In this document: positions 1 through 9,753 of the stretch, piece by piece
Position numbering within the stretch: position 1 is the first letter of the stretch
Layout of the letters: the number at the start of each line of letters is the position of its first letter
Source: CALOCY01 sp942491975
GTDB taxonomy: Bacteria; Bacteroidota; Bacteroidia; Bacteroidales; Prolixibacteraceae
Assembly (NCBI GenBank): GCA_942491975.1
Contig: CALOCY010000004.1
Location: forward strand, 1,922,001-1,986,000
Direction: 5' to 3'
DNA length: 64,000 nucleotides
Translations under genes and position numbers: made by a program
The notes under the pieces: model-generated
Databases searched by the model: none
What the model was told of the DNA's origin: nothing
What the model saw: only the letters and a program-made list of their open reading frames with translations

Positions 1-901
1 CTATGGCTGTATGGTATCCCTTAGATTGAATAAAATCCATTTTAAAAAAATCAAGTAAGCCCACATTGGTGAAGTTGGTTTCGAGTAAGATACCTGCACT
101 GTCCGGAATTTCGTAATTGGTCTGTTTCATTACCAGGTTTTCAAGCTGGGCCACCAAATCCTGGGCATCCGGTTTCCGGGCATTATTGGCTACCTTATGC
201 CCAATAATAATATCGGGCTTAAAATGTTCCATCATCACATCGGTAGGAAAATTGTTCACAATCCCTCCGTCAAACAACAGTATCCCGTTAACTTCAATAG
301 GCTTAAAATAGAGGGGAAAAGTCATGGATGCACGCACAGCTTCACCCAGGTCACCAGCCCGGCCAATTACAGCTTTATTATTGTATACATCGGTGGCAAC
401 GCTTCGAAAAGGTACAAACAGGTTATCAAAATCATAATCACATGCAGCACCTGCCAACGAGAAGAGTTCCATAAAAGCAAAATCCATCTGCTCTTCGGGA
501 ATGATATTGGTAGGCAATTGCAGTTTCATGCCCTTAGGCTTTCTTTTCAGGTTCAGTTCAATCCATGAAGCATTGGTTTCCAGTTTCTTAAAATGGTAAA
601 CTTTATCTTCTTCTATTTTTCCGGTAGACCATAATTTAAACTCTTCCGATTTGAACAACACTTCCATCTCGGAGGCCGAATAGCCCGATGCATAAAGTGC
701 CCCCACGATGGCACCCATCGATGATCCTGCAATATAGTCAATAGGTATCCCATGCTCCTCAAGCGCCTTTATTACACCAACATGCGCAATACCTTTGGCC
801 CCTCCCCCGCTTAAAACAAGGCCGACTTTTTGCGCCTTTATTGTAGTAGTCAGGACACAAATCAGCAACACAAAGATTGTCAGTATGGCCTTTCTCATCA
901 T
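1..901 (-). CDS. Patatin-like phospholipase, N-terminal part (runs off window)
   Basis: Serine lipid acyl hydrolase of the patatin/RssA type, probably secreted to the periplasm or outer membrane. The start lies at two adjacent ATGs (899-901 and 896-898) followed by a hydrophobic signal peptide ending near residue 23. The oxyanion motif GGGAKG is at about residues 32-37, the nucleophile elbow GSSMG at 59-63 and the catalytic Asp in a DGG motif near residue 211, so the Ser/Asp dyad is complete. The C-terminus lies beyond the window start. Bacteroidota proteins of this type usually carry a C-terminal BamA-like barrel, which cannot be checked here. The family call is certain; the substrate is unknown. 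Confidence 0.9.
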   Translation of the reverse strand, partial: MMRKAILTIFVLLICVLTTTIKAQKVGLVLSGGGAKGIAHVGVIKALEEHGIPIDYIAGSSMGAIVGALYASGYSASEMEVLFKSEEFKLWSTGKIEEDKVYHFKKLETNASWIELNLKRKPKGMKLQLPTNIIPEEQMDFAFMELFSLAGAACDYDFDNLFVPFRSVATDVYNNKAVIGRAGDLGEAVRASMTFPLYFKPIEVNGILLFDGGIVNNFPTDVMMEHFKPDIIIGHKVANNARKPDAQDLVAQLENLVMKQTNYEIPDSAGILLETNFTNVGLLDFFKMDFIQSKGYHTAI

Positions 902-965
902 TCGAACAAATTGGTTTTCAGCTATAAATTTAACACTTTCAGCGTTTATATCCTATCCGTTCGAA

Positions 966-994
966 GGATGTCATCTTTTTGAAAGATGACATCC
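966..994. terminator. Hairpin GGATGTCATC/GATGACATCC
   Basis: Perfect 10-bp inverted repeat with a T-rich loop, between the divergently transcribed patatin and fibre-protein genes. An almost identical hairpin lies at 4350-4380, on the other side of the fibre-protein gene. At this end neither neighbour terminates towards it, so a terminator role fits poorly and it may be a remnant of a duplicated hairpin or a boundary element. Confidence 0.5.
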
Positions 995-1106
995 CTATGT
1001 TAAAAATCCAAAAGCCCGAATATAAAGGGTTAATTATCTCACTAACACATCAATCCGATATTATCAACTCCATAGTATTCAATAATAATATTTAAAAATT
1101 TATTTC

Positions 1107-1137
1107 TTGGACTTTAAAGATAGTTTTTATACTTTTA
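1107..1137 (+). promoter_or_regulatory. Candidate Bacteroidota promoter upstream of the fibre protein
   Basis: A TTG at 1107-1109 followed about 20 nt later by TACTTTTA (1130-1137) resembles the Bacteroidota -33 TTG / -7 TAnnTTTG pattern with one mismatch. It lies about 85 nt upstream of the start codon at 1223. The rest of the 321-base gap (902-1222) is AT-rich and shows only the hairpin at 966-994. This is pattern matching only. Confidence 0.3.
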
Positions 1138-1222
1138 GTACATAGTATTGCCTTATTGTATTTATCATACATACACACAACTATATTTAATCCTACTTAT
1201 TTACACCTAAATTTTAAGAATT

Positions 1223-4200
1223 ATGAGAAAAATAGTTTTACTTTTTGCAAGCATTCTTGCTTTTATGCAGCTGTATGCACAAACAAACACTTTCCCCACA
1301 TCAGGGAATGTGGGGATCGGCACAACGAGCCCGGAAAATAAACTAACGGTTTACTCCACAGGAACCATGGGTTATCCTGCCAACCTTAGTCGTTCATTTT
1401 TATTCATTTCAGATGGCACCTATAAAATGGGCATTGATCCCAATCAGATCGCAACCAGCCATGACCTACACCTGCATACTGCATCCGGACCTATTGTTTT
1501 TTCACCTGTGAATACGGAGCGGATGAGAATTAATAGTGATGGGAATGTAGGTATTGGAACAACAACCCCTGCTGAAAAATTAGTGGTAAATGGTAATCTT
1601 TCTCTGGGACTACAAAGCCAGGGAGCTGGAAAAACATTACAATTTCATCAAGAAGGATCAACCGGGTCAGGAACCAATCACTATATTAATTTTGGAGAAA
1701 GCGGAAGAACTAATCTTTTTAACATTGAGTATAAAGGAACCCCAACTTCTCCTGACAACTTATTGAACATTAGAAAAGAGTCAACAACTATTATGACATT
1801 CACTGAATCCGGGCATGTGGGAATTGGTACAAGCACTCCTTTACTTGATCTTTCTGTTGGACAGTCAATTGTAGGCTTACAAAGAGGTAATGGTTCACCC
1901 AATGCCGGTTATTTAAGGTTTGGAGACGGAACAGGTTGGAAATTTCATATTGGTCGTAGCAAGGAAGGTAGTGGCGCAGCAATTAATACCGACATTACAG
2001 GGGCACTGATGACCATTAACGACAATGGAAGAATTGGAATTGGCACTACTTCTCCATCCGAAAAATTAGAAATAAACGGAGGCATATCCATTACCGGGAA
2101 AAATGCAACAAATTCGGTGAATGGATTTTATAATTGTCTGCAATTTAAAGGATTAGAACATGCTGCCATTGTGTATAATCCGGGCGAGACCAACGAATTA
2201 ATGTTTGGCTTTCATCAAAACGGTAATTTTTACTGGGGTACCGGGCGAAATGCCAGTGATCCGGATAAGTATTATATGTATTTAAATAATGATGAACTTA
2301 ATGTTGGTCGAAAAATTAGGGCGAAGGAACTGGATATATATGAAGGCGGGATTCAATCAAAAGAAGGAATAGAATTAAGTGGGAAATACGGTATAGGTTT
2401 TTATGGGAATGCCCCTTATGACACCATTGATGCCGGAGACGGGGCAAAAATATACTATGATGCTGTTTTTGGCGGTGGAAGCTCCGACTGGATGGTGATT
2501 GAAAAAACAGATGGCAACAGTCTTGTTCCTGACGGAGGTATTGCATTTACCAATAAAGGCATGGATAATATCAGAAAAACAGCTTTGTCCATAAAGGGTG
2601 GTGGCAATATTGGCATTGGCACAACAGCACCTACAGAAAAGTTAGAAGTAACGGGTGATGTCAAAGCTGATACGATCAAAGCAATTGCTTTTGTGGGTGA
2701 TGGTTCAGGTTTAACGAATCTACCAGCAGGAGGCTTTTGGTCTAAAACAGACGATAATCTCCATTATAATACGGGTAATGTAGGTATTGGAACAACCACC
2801 CCCACAGAAAAATTAGATGTAAACGGGAATATTAATATTGCGGCGGATAGTGCGTATCAAATTGGCGGGAAAAATGTGCTGCGCACACAATCCAATAATC
2901 TTTTTGTGGGAGACGGTGCTGGATGCTTAACAACAACGGGTGGTGGAAATTTATTTATGGGGCTTGAAAGTGGCCATTCCACTACAGCAGGTCATTCCAA
3001 TTCGTTTGTAGGTTATCGGAGTGGCTATTCTAATATATTAGGTTTTAGGAATTCATTTATAGGTTATAAAAGTGGCTATGCTAATACAGACGGCGTTCAT
3101 AATTTATTCGTGGGTTATCAAAGTGGTTATATAAATACAACCGGCAGTTGTAATTCATTTGTGGGCTCTGAAAGTGGCTATGCTAATACAACCGGCAGTT
3201 GTAATTCGTTTGTAGGTTATCAAAGTGGCGCTTATAATACAACAGGTGGCGAGAATTTATTTGTAGGTTACCAAAGTGGTTTTTATAATGCCACAGGTTA
3301 TTCTAATTCGTTTATGGGTTCTGAAAGCGGACATAAAAACACCACAGGTTATTCTAATTTATTTATAGGTAGCCTAAGCGGACATAACAATACTACAGGT
3401 TATTCCAATTCGTTTATAGGTTATGGAAGCGGCTATTTTAATACAACAGGATACGGGAATGTATTTTTAGGCCATATGGCAGGATACAATGAAACAAGCT
3501 CTAATAAACTCTATATTGAAAATTCAAATAGCTCTACACCGCTTATTTATGGCGAGTTTGATAATGATATGCTGCAGTTTAACGGTGATGTAGGTATTGG
3601 TGCAGCACCTACAGGTGGTTATGCATTGTATGTGAGCGGTAGTACCTATTGTACATCAGGCTCATGGACTGCTTCGGACAGACGGTACAAAAAGAATATT
3701 ACCACTATCTCAGGAGCGTTGGATTTGGTTAAGAACTTAGAAGGCACGCAATATGAATTTAAAACTGATGCCTTTAAAAGTAAAAAATTATCGGAGGGCA
3801 AACAGTACGGTTTTATTGCACAGGATATGCAAAAAGTATTACCCGAATTGGTAAAAGCAGATGAAGAGGGGCATTATGCCATCAACTACGATGGGGTAAC
3901 CCCGGTATTGGCAGAGGCGATAAAAGAGTTAGCAGCTGAAAATGATGAACAAAAAGAGGTGATTAAGGAACTATCCGATAAAATTGAAGAGCTGGAAGCC
4001 ATTGTCACAGAATTAAAAGTATCTATTGGTTCTTCCCCCGTACAAAACGATGCTGTTTTTTCAACAAGCGGAGCAAAACTTTATCAGAATACTCCCAATC
4101 CATTCAGTAACCAAACCGAAATACGCTATTTCTTACCGGATGAGATGAATAGTGCAGCAATATTGGTGTTTGATATGAACGGCAAGCAGCTTAAAAGTTA

Positions 4201-4330
4201 CCCCCTCAACCAAAAAGGGAATGGCAACGTTGTGATTTATGGCAACGAATTTAAAGCTGGTATGTACCTGTACGCTTTAATGGCCAACAATAAATTGGTA
4301 GATACCAAAAGAATGGTGTTGACAGAGTAA
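1223..4330 (+). CDS. Secreted fibre-like protein with repeated head, S74-type chaperone domain and T9SS sorting tail
   Basis: A 1035-residue surface or secreted protein. It has a signal peptide of about 20 residues ending in YAQ. At least six spaced copies of a (N/H/R)(V/I)GIGT(T/S)xP motif follow (between about residues 30 and 520), as in tail fibres and bacterial fibre proteins. Roughly residues 565-760 hold about ten tandem 22-residue repeats around GYxSGxxNTTGxxNSFxG. A peptidase-S74 / intramolecular chaperone domain starts at SDRRYKKNI (about residue 818) and includes GFIAQDMQKVLPELV, followed by a short coiled coil. The last 80 or so residues, from LYQNTPNPF, are a type A T9SS C-terminal signal. 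It probably forms a trimeric fibre whose chaperone domain is cut off. Its binding target is unknown. Confidence 0.85.
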   Translation: MRKIVLLFASILAFMQLYAQTNTFPTSGNVGIGTTSPENKLTVYSTGTMGYPANLSRSFLFISDGTYKMGIDPNQIATSHDLHLHTASGPIVFSPVNTERMRINSDGNVGIGTTTPAEKLVVNGNLSLGLQSQGAGKTLQFHQEGSTGSGTNHYINFGESGRTNLFNIEYKGTPTSPDNLLNIRKESTTIMTFTESGHVGIGTSTPLLDLSVGQSIVGLQRGNGSPNAGYLRFGDGTGWKFHIGRSKEGSGAAINTDITGALMTINDNGRIGIGTTSPSEKLEINGGISITGKNATNSVNGFYNCLQFKGLEHAAIVYNPGETNELMFGFHQNGNFYWGTGRNASDPDKYYMYLNNDELNVGRKIRAKELDIYEGGIQSKEGIELSGKYGIGFYGNAPYDTIDAGDGAKIYYDAVFGGGSSDWMVIEKTDGNSLVPDGGIAFTNKGMDNIRKTALSIKGGGNIGIGTTAPTEKLEVTGDVKADTIKAIAFVGDGSGLTNLPAGGFWSKTDDNLHYNTGNVGIGTTTPTEKLDVNGNINIAADSAYQIGGKNVLRTQSNNLFVGDGAGCLTTTGGGNLFMGLESGHSTTAGHSNSFVGYRSGYSNILGFRNSFIGYKSGYANTDGVHNLFVGYQSGYINTTGSCNSFVGSESGYANTTGSCNSFVGYQSGAYNTTGGENLFVGYQSGFYNATGYSNSFMGSESGHKNTTGYSNLFIGSLSGHNNTTGYSNSFIGYGSGYFNTTGYGNVFLGHMAGYNETSSNKLYIENSNSSTPLIYGEFDNDMLQFNGDVGIGAAPTGGYALYVSGSTYCTSGSWTASDRRYKKNITTISGALDLVKNLEGTQYEFKTDAFKSKKLSEGKQYGFIAQDMQKVLPELVKADEEGHYAINYDGVTPVLAEAIKELAAENDEQKEVIKELSDKIEELEAIVTELKVSIGSSPVQNDAVFSTSGAKLYQNTPNPFSNQTEIRYFLPDEMNSAAILVFDMNGKQLKSYPLNQKGNGNVVIYGNEFKAGMYLYALMANNKLVDTKRMVLTE

Positions 4331-4349
4331 TTGCCTCAAAACCAATTAA

Positions 4350-4380
4350 GGATGTCATCTTTTTAATAGAGATGACATCC
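4350..4380 (+). terminator. Hairpin terminator after the fibre protein
   Basis: GGATGTCATC and GATGACATCC flank a T-rich loop and are followed by TTTTACTTTT, 20 nt after the stop codon. It serves the plus-strand fibre gene and possibly also the convergent yitT-type gene. The sequence nearly repeats the hairpin at 966-994. Confidence 0.65.
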
Positions 4381-4388
4381 TTTTACTT

Positions 4389-5333
4389 TTATTTACTTTG
4401 CAACGGCCTAAAACCTTCTCCCAATATTTCGCTGGCATCCATAATGGTTATAAAAGCCTCCTTGTCTATTTTGCTGATGAAGTCTTTCATAATCGCCACT
4501 TCCCGGCGATTGACCACCGTATAAATAATATATTTTTCTTTTCCACTCCACATCCCTTTTCCATGGAAATAGGTACCACCCCGCTGAAAGCCATATAGTA
4601 GTTTCTCTTTTATTTTCTCGTGTTGATTCGATATGATAATCAATGCTTTATTGTAGTTTGCCCCCGCCATTGACATGTCAATGGCTTTTCCTGTAATAAA
4701 TATCACCACCCACGAATAGAGCGGAACCTGCCAGTCCTTAAATACAATAAGCGCAAACAATACTATCACAGAGTCGACATATATCAACAGTTGCCCCAAC
4801 TGGATATTGGTATATTTTCCAATAATCATGGCAATAATATCAGAACCTGCTGTTGTGGCCCTTGCTTTAAAGATAAGGGCCAATCCTGTACCGATAAGTA
4901 CCCCTCCAAAAATACACGATAACAAGATATCGTCTACCAGTGGTTCAAACCCCCACCAATGGGTTAACGTATCTATCAAATAAGAACAAACAGAGAAGCC
5001 TATGACTGTTTTAATACCAAACCGTGGTCCCAATATCCGGATGCCCAATATGGTTAACGGAATATTGATGATCCAACTCACAAAACCAATGGGTATCCCG
5101 TCTTTATATTGATGAAATGTTTCTGCTGCTATTCCCCACAAGCCATTGGGGAACATACCTTGTGTGAGCTTGTTGACTACAATACCAATACCAAATACCC
5201 CTCCCGGAACGATTCCATGCGGGTCAATAAAGAATACATAGCCGGCAGCCATAATCAATGATCCCGCAATAATGTAAGCATAGTCTTTAAACCACTGTTT
5301 GGAAAACAGCTTATTTTTCTCCAGAAACTTCAT
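4389..5333 (-). CDS. YitT family membrane protein (DUF161 + DUF2179)
   Basis: Inner-membrane protein of the YitT family, with transport function suspected but not established. The ATG at 5333 is preferred to the upstream in-frame TTG at 5339. The first 200 or so residues hold five to six hydrophobic segments with the family's GxxxGIGIVVNKLT-like start and a GTGLALIFKARATTAGSDI stretch. The C-terminal 80 residues form a soluble DUF2179 domain with YTVVNRREVAIMKDFI and ending near the stop at 4389. Length (314 residues) is normal for the family. It stands alone, convergent with the fibre protein. Confidence 0.88.
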   Translation of the reverse strand: MKFLEKNKLFSKQWFKDYAYIIAGSLIMAAGYVFFIDPHGIVPGGVFGIGIVVNKLTQGMFPNGLWGIAAETFHQYKDGIPIGFVSWIINIPLTILGIRILGPRFGIKTVIGFSVCSYLIDTLTHWWGFEPLVDDILLSCIFGGVLIGTGLALIFKARATTAGSDIIAMIIGKYTNIQLGQLLIYVDSVIVLFALIVFKDWQVPLYSWVVIFITGKAIDMSMAGANYNKALIIISNQHEKIKEKLLYGFQRGGTYFHGKGMWSGKEKYIIYTVVNRREVAIMKDFISKIDKEAFITIMDASEILGEGFRPLQSK

Positions 5334-5441
5334 TTTCAATCGTTTTTATGGTTATAACAGCGTGTTTTTTCAGCTGCAAAAGTCAATATCAAAATAGCAC
5401 CAAAACATGATATTTCCCATTTCCCAAAATGTTTTATGGCA

Positions 5442-5473
5442 CAAAAAAAGGCTCCCTAAACAGAGAGCCTTTC
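5442..5473 (-). terminator. Terminator of rplS
   Basis: On the minus strand, AAAGGCTC and GAGCCTTT pair around a 9-10 nt loop, followed by a run of T. It lies 20-50 nt downstream of the rplS stop codon, in the classic intrinsic-terminator form. Confidence 0.8.
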
Positions 5474-5490
5474 TGAAAATCATACTATGA

Positions 5491-5841
5491 TTATAACATT
5501 CTTTTCTCTTTAATTTTTGCTTTCTTACCAGTAAGTTCACGTAAGTAGAAAATCCTTGCCCTGCGAACTTTACCCCTGCGGTTTACCTCAATCTCCTCAA
5601 TAAACGGGGAACTTAAAGGAAAAATCCGTTCAACACCAACGTTTCCGGACATTTTCCGTACAGTAAAAGTGCGTGTTTCACCAACACCTTTGATTTGAAG
5701 CACTGTACCGCGATAGTTCTGGATACGCTCTTTGTTTCCTTCCTTAATCTTGTAATGAACCGTAACAGTATCACCAGCACCAAACTTAGGGTGTTCTTTC
5801 CCTGCGCTGAAAGCTTCCTGAACAACTTTTAATGGATCCAT
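5491..5841 (-). CDS. rplS: 50S ribosomal protein L19
   Basis: Ribosomal protein L19 of the large subunit, at the interface with the small subunit. The 116-residue length and the motifs GDTVTVHYKIKEGNKERIQNYRGTVL, GVGETRTFTVRKMSG and VGVERIFPLSSPFIEEIEV-type core (read in pieces) are those of L19, and the C-terminus RRARIFYLRELTGKKAKIKEKR is typical. The ATG at 5841 opens the gene. It is monocistronic, with its own terminator. The 289-base upstream gap to the dipeptidase gene is AT-rich and probably holds its promoter; I see no clear leader structure. Confidence 0.97.
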   Translation of the reverse strand: MDPLKVVQEAFSAGKEHPKFGAGDTVTVHYKIKEGNKERIQNYRGTVLQIKGVGETRTFTVRKMSGNVGVERIFPLSSPFIEEIEVNRRGKVRRARIFYLRELTGKKAKIKEKRML

Positions 5842-6130
5842 TTTTTCTTCTTTTTTATTAGAAACTATTTTGATTTTATCCTTTGGTATCTTTTTGTGCC
5901 TTAAGCCCTCATTCTGCGTTAAAATTTCCTTAAATAGCTATGCTATTCGCGTCAATTTTACCTTGCCTGAGAACTTAAATCCATCAAAAAAATTTATCAA
6001 AAACAAATTCAAACAGTTTCTTGGTTAAAACGCAATGTTACACCCTTCTTTCGTATGTGTAAGAGATTACGCTGTTAATAGGGCGCAAAAATAGTATTTC
6101 TTTTTTGCTTTTTAAAATTTTGCACCGGTT

Positions 6131-7810
6131 TTATTCCGTCATTTTAAAATGGTCAGTATCCTTTTCAATAATTTTCTTGTACCACCACTCAGGATAAGGA
6201 GGTTGGTTAGGAGATACCGGTATCCTGCCCCATTCGTTTCGTTGAAATTTGCCGTCTTTTTCTTTCATGATGTTTCCGTCTTTGTACTTCACTATCAGGT
6301 ATTCAGCCAGTTTCTTCCAGTCTTTCACCATATTGTTGGCCGTATTTACCGAGTAGTCAGTCAAGAACTCACGTGCCAGTTCTTCATTGCCGTTTTCAAT
6401 CAATTTCATGGCAGCAGCATCAACAGCAGGGGTCATAGCCACATGTTTGTTTTCCAGTTTTTGCTGTACTTTTTGCACGTCTTTGATCATATCAACATAT
6501 CGCAAATAGGTAAAGTTGGTTACCATATTAAAAATCCAGAAAGCTGAGTTCCAGGAGAATGTCAGCATATCACCATTGCCTACGGCAAATGTTTCAGGCG
6601 TACGGGTCATCCCGCAATACATGGGGGTATAACAGGTCGAATAGGTATCGTCTGCACCAAACCAGAGAATTCCACCTACCGGATCAGGCAACCAGTCACG
6701 CGATTGGGTAACAAATGAGAACCCGGTTTGTTGTGTGGAGATTGCACGCTCATGGCAGTACCCTTCATCACCAACTTTCCATGTCATAGGACGCCAACGA
6801 TAAGGAAGCTGATGAGGGCCGGCACCAATATCTTTGGTCATATCCAATGCAGTACCTTCATAGTGGTCACGCATCATATCCATTACATCTTGCACCGAGA
6901 GTTTTTTATCGGGCTTGATCCACAATGGCATACGATTGGTTGCATATCCGTGTTTCCCTCTTTTTATTTTACCCGTAGCATATTCCTCGTATTGCTTCAT
7001 GTCGGCATTCACCTTGTTAAAGCCGGCAAAAACACGTGCATCACAAAAACGCACTCCGCCAAAATCAACAGGGGCATAGGTATCCGAAAAACTAAACTCT
7101 TTATTTTTACCGTCAAACCACCCTTTTTCGCGGGCAAACGAGATTACATCTTTCGAGTAAATACAGTTTTCAGGGTCATTTAACGGGAAAGTAGTAATAC
7201 GCGCCTGGTTGGCATGTCCGCTAATGTACTCGTCAGGAATACGCATGGCCACCCATACCGCACCTTTTTCACCTTCACCTTTTCCAATCAGTTCCAATAT
7301 CCAAACTTCCTTTTTATCAGCAATTGAGAATGATTCACCAACACTGGCATAGCCATACCCGGCTACTAAATCTGTCATTACTTTAATGGCTTCACGGGCA
7401 GTACGTGCACGCTGTAACGTTACATATATCAACGAACCATAATCCATTATTGCCCCGGCTTGTGTCGCAAGTTCTTTTCGCCCGCCATACGTAGTTTCAC
7501 CTATCGCCAACTGGTGTTCATTCATATTACCAATCACTGTATATGTTTGAGGTGCCTGTTTGATTTTTCCAAGGTATTTTCCGGTATCCCATTCATGAAT
7601 ATCCATCATGGTTCCTTCGGGATAAGTAGTAGCAGGTCGGAAATAGAGTTCCCCGTACAACACGTGTGCATCAGCAGCATACGTAATCATTGTTGACCCA
7701 TCGGTCGAGGCTCCTGCTGTTACCAAAAAGTTGGTGCAGGCTGCCGAGTAATTAATACTCATGGCACTTACTACTACAAGTGCTAATAATGAGGTAATAA
7801 CTTTCTTCAT
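6131..7810 (-). CDS. C69 (U34) family dipeptidase
   Basis: Secreted Ntn-hydrolase dipeptidase of the PepD/C69 family. It cleaves small peptides using the N-terminal Cys exposed after processing. A signal peptide ends at about residue 24 and Cys25, in ACTNFLV, is the predicted nucleophile. The family signature GASTDGSTMITYAAD follows, then ELIGKGEGEKGAVWVAMRIPDEYI and HANQARITTF further on. At 559 residues it has normal full length. It is probably a stand-alone gene (136 bases from the M23 peptidase gene upstream) and fits an amino-acid-using lifestyle together with the aminopeptidase and M20 genes at 24-27 kb. Confidence 0.9.
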   Translation of the reverse strand: MKKVITSLLALVVVSAMSINYSAACTNFLVTAGASTDGSTMITYAADAHVLYGELYFRPATTYPEGTMMDIHEWDTGKYLGKIKQAPQTYTVIGNMNEHQLAIGETTYGGRKELATQAGAIMDYGSLIYVTLQRARTAREAIKVMTDLVAGYGYASVGESFSIADKKEVWILELIGKGEGEKGAVWVAMRIPDEYISGHANQARITTFPLNDPENCIYSKDVISFAREKGWFDGKNKEFSFSDTYAPVDFGGVRFCDARVFAGFNKVNADMKQYEEYATGKIKRGKHGYATNRMPLWIKPDKKLSVQDVMDMMRDHYEGTALDMTKDIGAGPHQLPYRWRPMTWKVGDEGYCHERAISTQQTGFSFVTQSRDWLPDPVGGILWFGADDTYSTCYTPMYCGMTRTPETFAVGNGDMLTFSWNSAFWIFNMVTNFTYLRYVDMIKDVQKVQQKLENKHVAMTPAVDAAAMKLIENGNEELAREFLTDYSVNTANNMVKDWKKLAEYLIVKYKDGNIMKEKDGKFQRNEWGRIPVSPNQPPYPEWWYKKIIEKDTDHFKMTE

Positions 7811-7946
7811 CTTTTTTCTTTTATTTAGTTTTTATTGATTTATTGCCTTTTTTGAAGGTTCACGCAAGATACTATTTTCCAACTAAAATCCTATCTGAAT
7901 TTTGTCACGCTAAAACATATCTTAAAACAGTTCAGTCGCCACCATA

Positions 7947-9659
7947 TTACTTAAAAAAATCAGCTGTATAAACCGACTCGTTTCCTTTATTATCTTTTAC
8001 CGTCAGGCTGAGGTGATGTTTTTTTCCAAACTCAAAGCACTCTTTATCAAAGTAGTAATAAATCTTTTTCCGTTTGGGATCGTGTTCAAAAAGCACCCAT
8101 TTCCCGTCAATCTCTCCCCGGTATTCGCCAATACCCGAAAAGTCATCTTTAATCCGGAAACTGATACTGTTTTTATGGATTAACTGCTTTTTATCACGTA
8201 TGCTCAACGGAATAATGACCGGTGCAATCGTATCCACACCAACTGCAAATTTTCCAAATGTCCTGATTTTTCCTCTTACCCATCCTTCGGAATATGCTCC
8301 CCCGGCATAGTGCTGTTTTCCGGTTTTCTCATCAATCAATACCAATGCAGCCTTATCCTGCAACGCCTTAGGCATACTATCTGATTTTATGCTGACAGTA
8401 CAATACTTGTGCAAAGGAGTTGATTCGTCATTGATATTATGAATGGATGGAAAAGGGGGATCTCCTTTCTCCCTGGTATACCGAACAGGAACATTGGTAT
8501 ACAATGCCCCCGCAGGGATTTTGAGTTGAAAGCCCTCCTTTTCTATACTGTTTTCGCGATCATATGCTAAAAAAGGGGTGTCATTTTCTTCTTTACTGTT
8601 GTTTATTCCTTCACCAGCCAAAACAGTGAGGTTTGCTTCCGATTTATTGCCATACACATCGGCAACTACAAATTTCACTTCATGCTTTTTACCGTCGTTA
8701 AAGTCCACAACACCTCTATTTTTCAGGTTTTTATAAATGCTCAGTTTATTGCCGGGATCGACAAAACACTTGTGTATACGACGTTTGTGTTTTTTATATT
8801 CAGCATAGTCGATATGACTGTTCAGGTAGCGGGTTTCACTAAATGAAAATTCATCCAATTGAAAACCATACACTTTTTCATTGTCAATAAACAAATCAAT
8901 GGAATAAACCCCGCATTTTGCCCAACTATCATTCAGATAATCATTCGTTTGTATGGCAAATCCTATTTCCCCGTTCAACCCGATTACCGGATTTTTACGC
9001 ACATAATATGCCCCGTCATAAAAGACTGTTTCATATCTTTTTTTAGCTGCTTTTCCTGCAATGGTAGCTTTTTCCCCTACCGGAATAGCATGTACAGCCA
9101 TCACTTTGGGGCGAATGTCATCTTTTACAGCAAACCCAAATTGCAGTGGGTTTAACGGATGTTGCGAGTGTGTATCACGTATCTCAAAATGGAGGTGAGG
9201 CCCCCCGGAACTACCCGTATTTCCCGACCAGGCAATGAGTTCCCCTTTCTTAACCACAAATTTCTCATCAGAAAGCATCAGGTTAACACTAAACGATTCT
9301 TTCGCATATTGTTGCTCGCGCACGTACTTCATGATATCGTCCCTGAATTTTTGCAAATGGGCATACACTGTTGTAAATCCATTGGGATGCGTAATGTATA
9401 AGGTATGTCCAAATCCGGCAGGTGATACTTTTATCCTGGAGATGTATCCTTCTGCACTCGCTTTTACCGGCCACCCCTCTTTCCCCTGTGTCGTAAAATC
9501 TATGCCCGAGTGAAAATGCCCGCCCCGCAACTCTGCAAAGTTGCCCGAAAGCAAAAGTTTAATATCTACAGGAGCCTGAAAATAGTCTTGAGGATACTTT
9601 TCTTGTCCAACTGCTGAAATAGCTAGTAAAAGGAATAGTATTATTATTTGTTTTTGCAT
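7947..9659 (-). CDS. M23 family metallopeptidase (LytM-type)
   Basis: Exported zinc endopeptidase, or a regulator, of peptidoglycan cross-links. ATG at 9659 is preferred to the TTG two codons upstream. A signal peptide ends at about AVGQEK. The M23 domain is N-terminal: GGHFHSGIDF supplies the first His and Asp ligands (about residues 50-54) and GGPHLHFEI, near residue 155, the last His. About 350 residues of beta-rich sequence follow with no recognised domain, a layout common in Bacteroidota M23 proteins. All metal ligands are present, so an active enzyme is likely. Confidence 0.9.
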   Translation of the reverse strand: MQKQIIILFLLLAISAVGQEKYPQDYFQAPVDIKLLLSGNFAELRGGHFHSGIDFTTQGKEGWPVKASAEGYISRIKVSPAGFGHTLYITHPNGFTTVYAHLQKFRDDIMKYVREQQYAKESFSVNLMLSDEKFVVKKGELIAWSGNTGSSGGPHLHFEIRDTHSQHPLNPLQFGFAVKDDIRPKVMAVHAIPVGEKATIAGKAAKKRYETVFYDGAYYVRKNPVIGLNGEIGFAIQTNDYLNDSWAKCGVYSIDLFIDNEKVYGFQLDEFSFSETRYLNSHIDYAEYKKHKRRIHKCFVDPGNKLSIYKNLKNRGVVDFNDGKKHEVKFVVADVYGNKSEANLTVLAGEGINNSKEENDTPFLAYDRENSIEKEGFQLKIPAGALYTNVPVRYTREKGDPPFPSIHNINDESTPLHKYCTVSIKSDSMPKALQDKAALVLIDEKTGKQHYAGGAYSEGWVRGKIRTFGKFAVGVDTIAPVIIPLSIRDKKQLIHKNSISFRIKDDFSGIGEYRGEIDGKWVLFEHDPKRKKIYYYFDKECFEFGKKHHLSLTVKDNKGNESVYTADFFK

Positions 9660-9753
9660 AATCAAATCTAGTTTTTAACCTCATCCCCTAAGAGGCTGTA
9701 TCAAAAAACATTGCTTATTCTTCTATTCTCCACTTCTTCGCTCCTTCGCTCCT

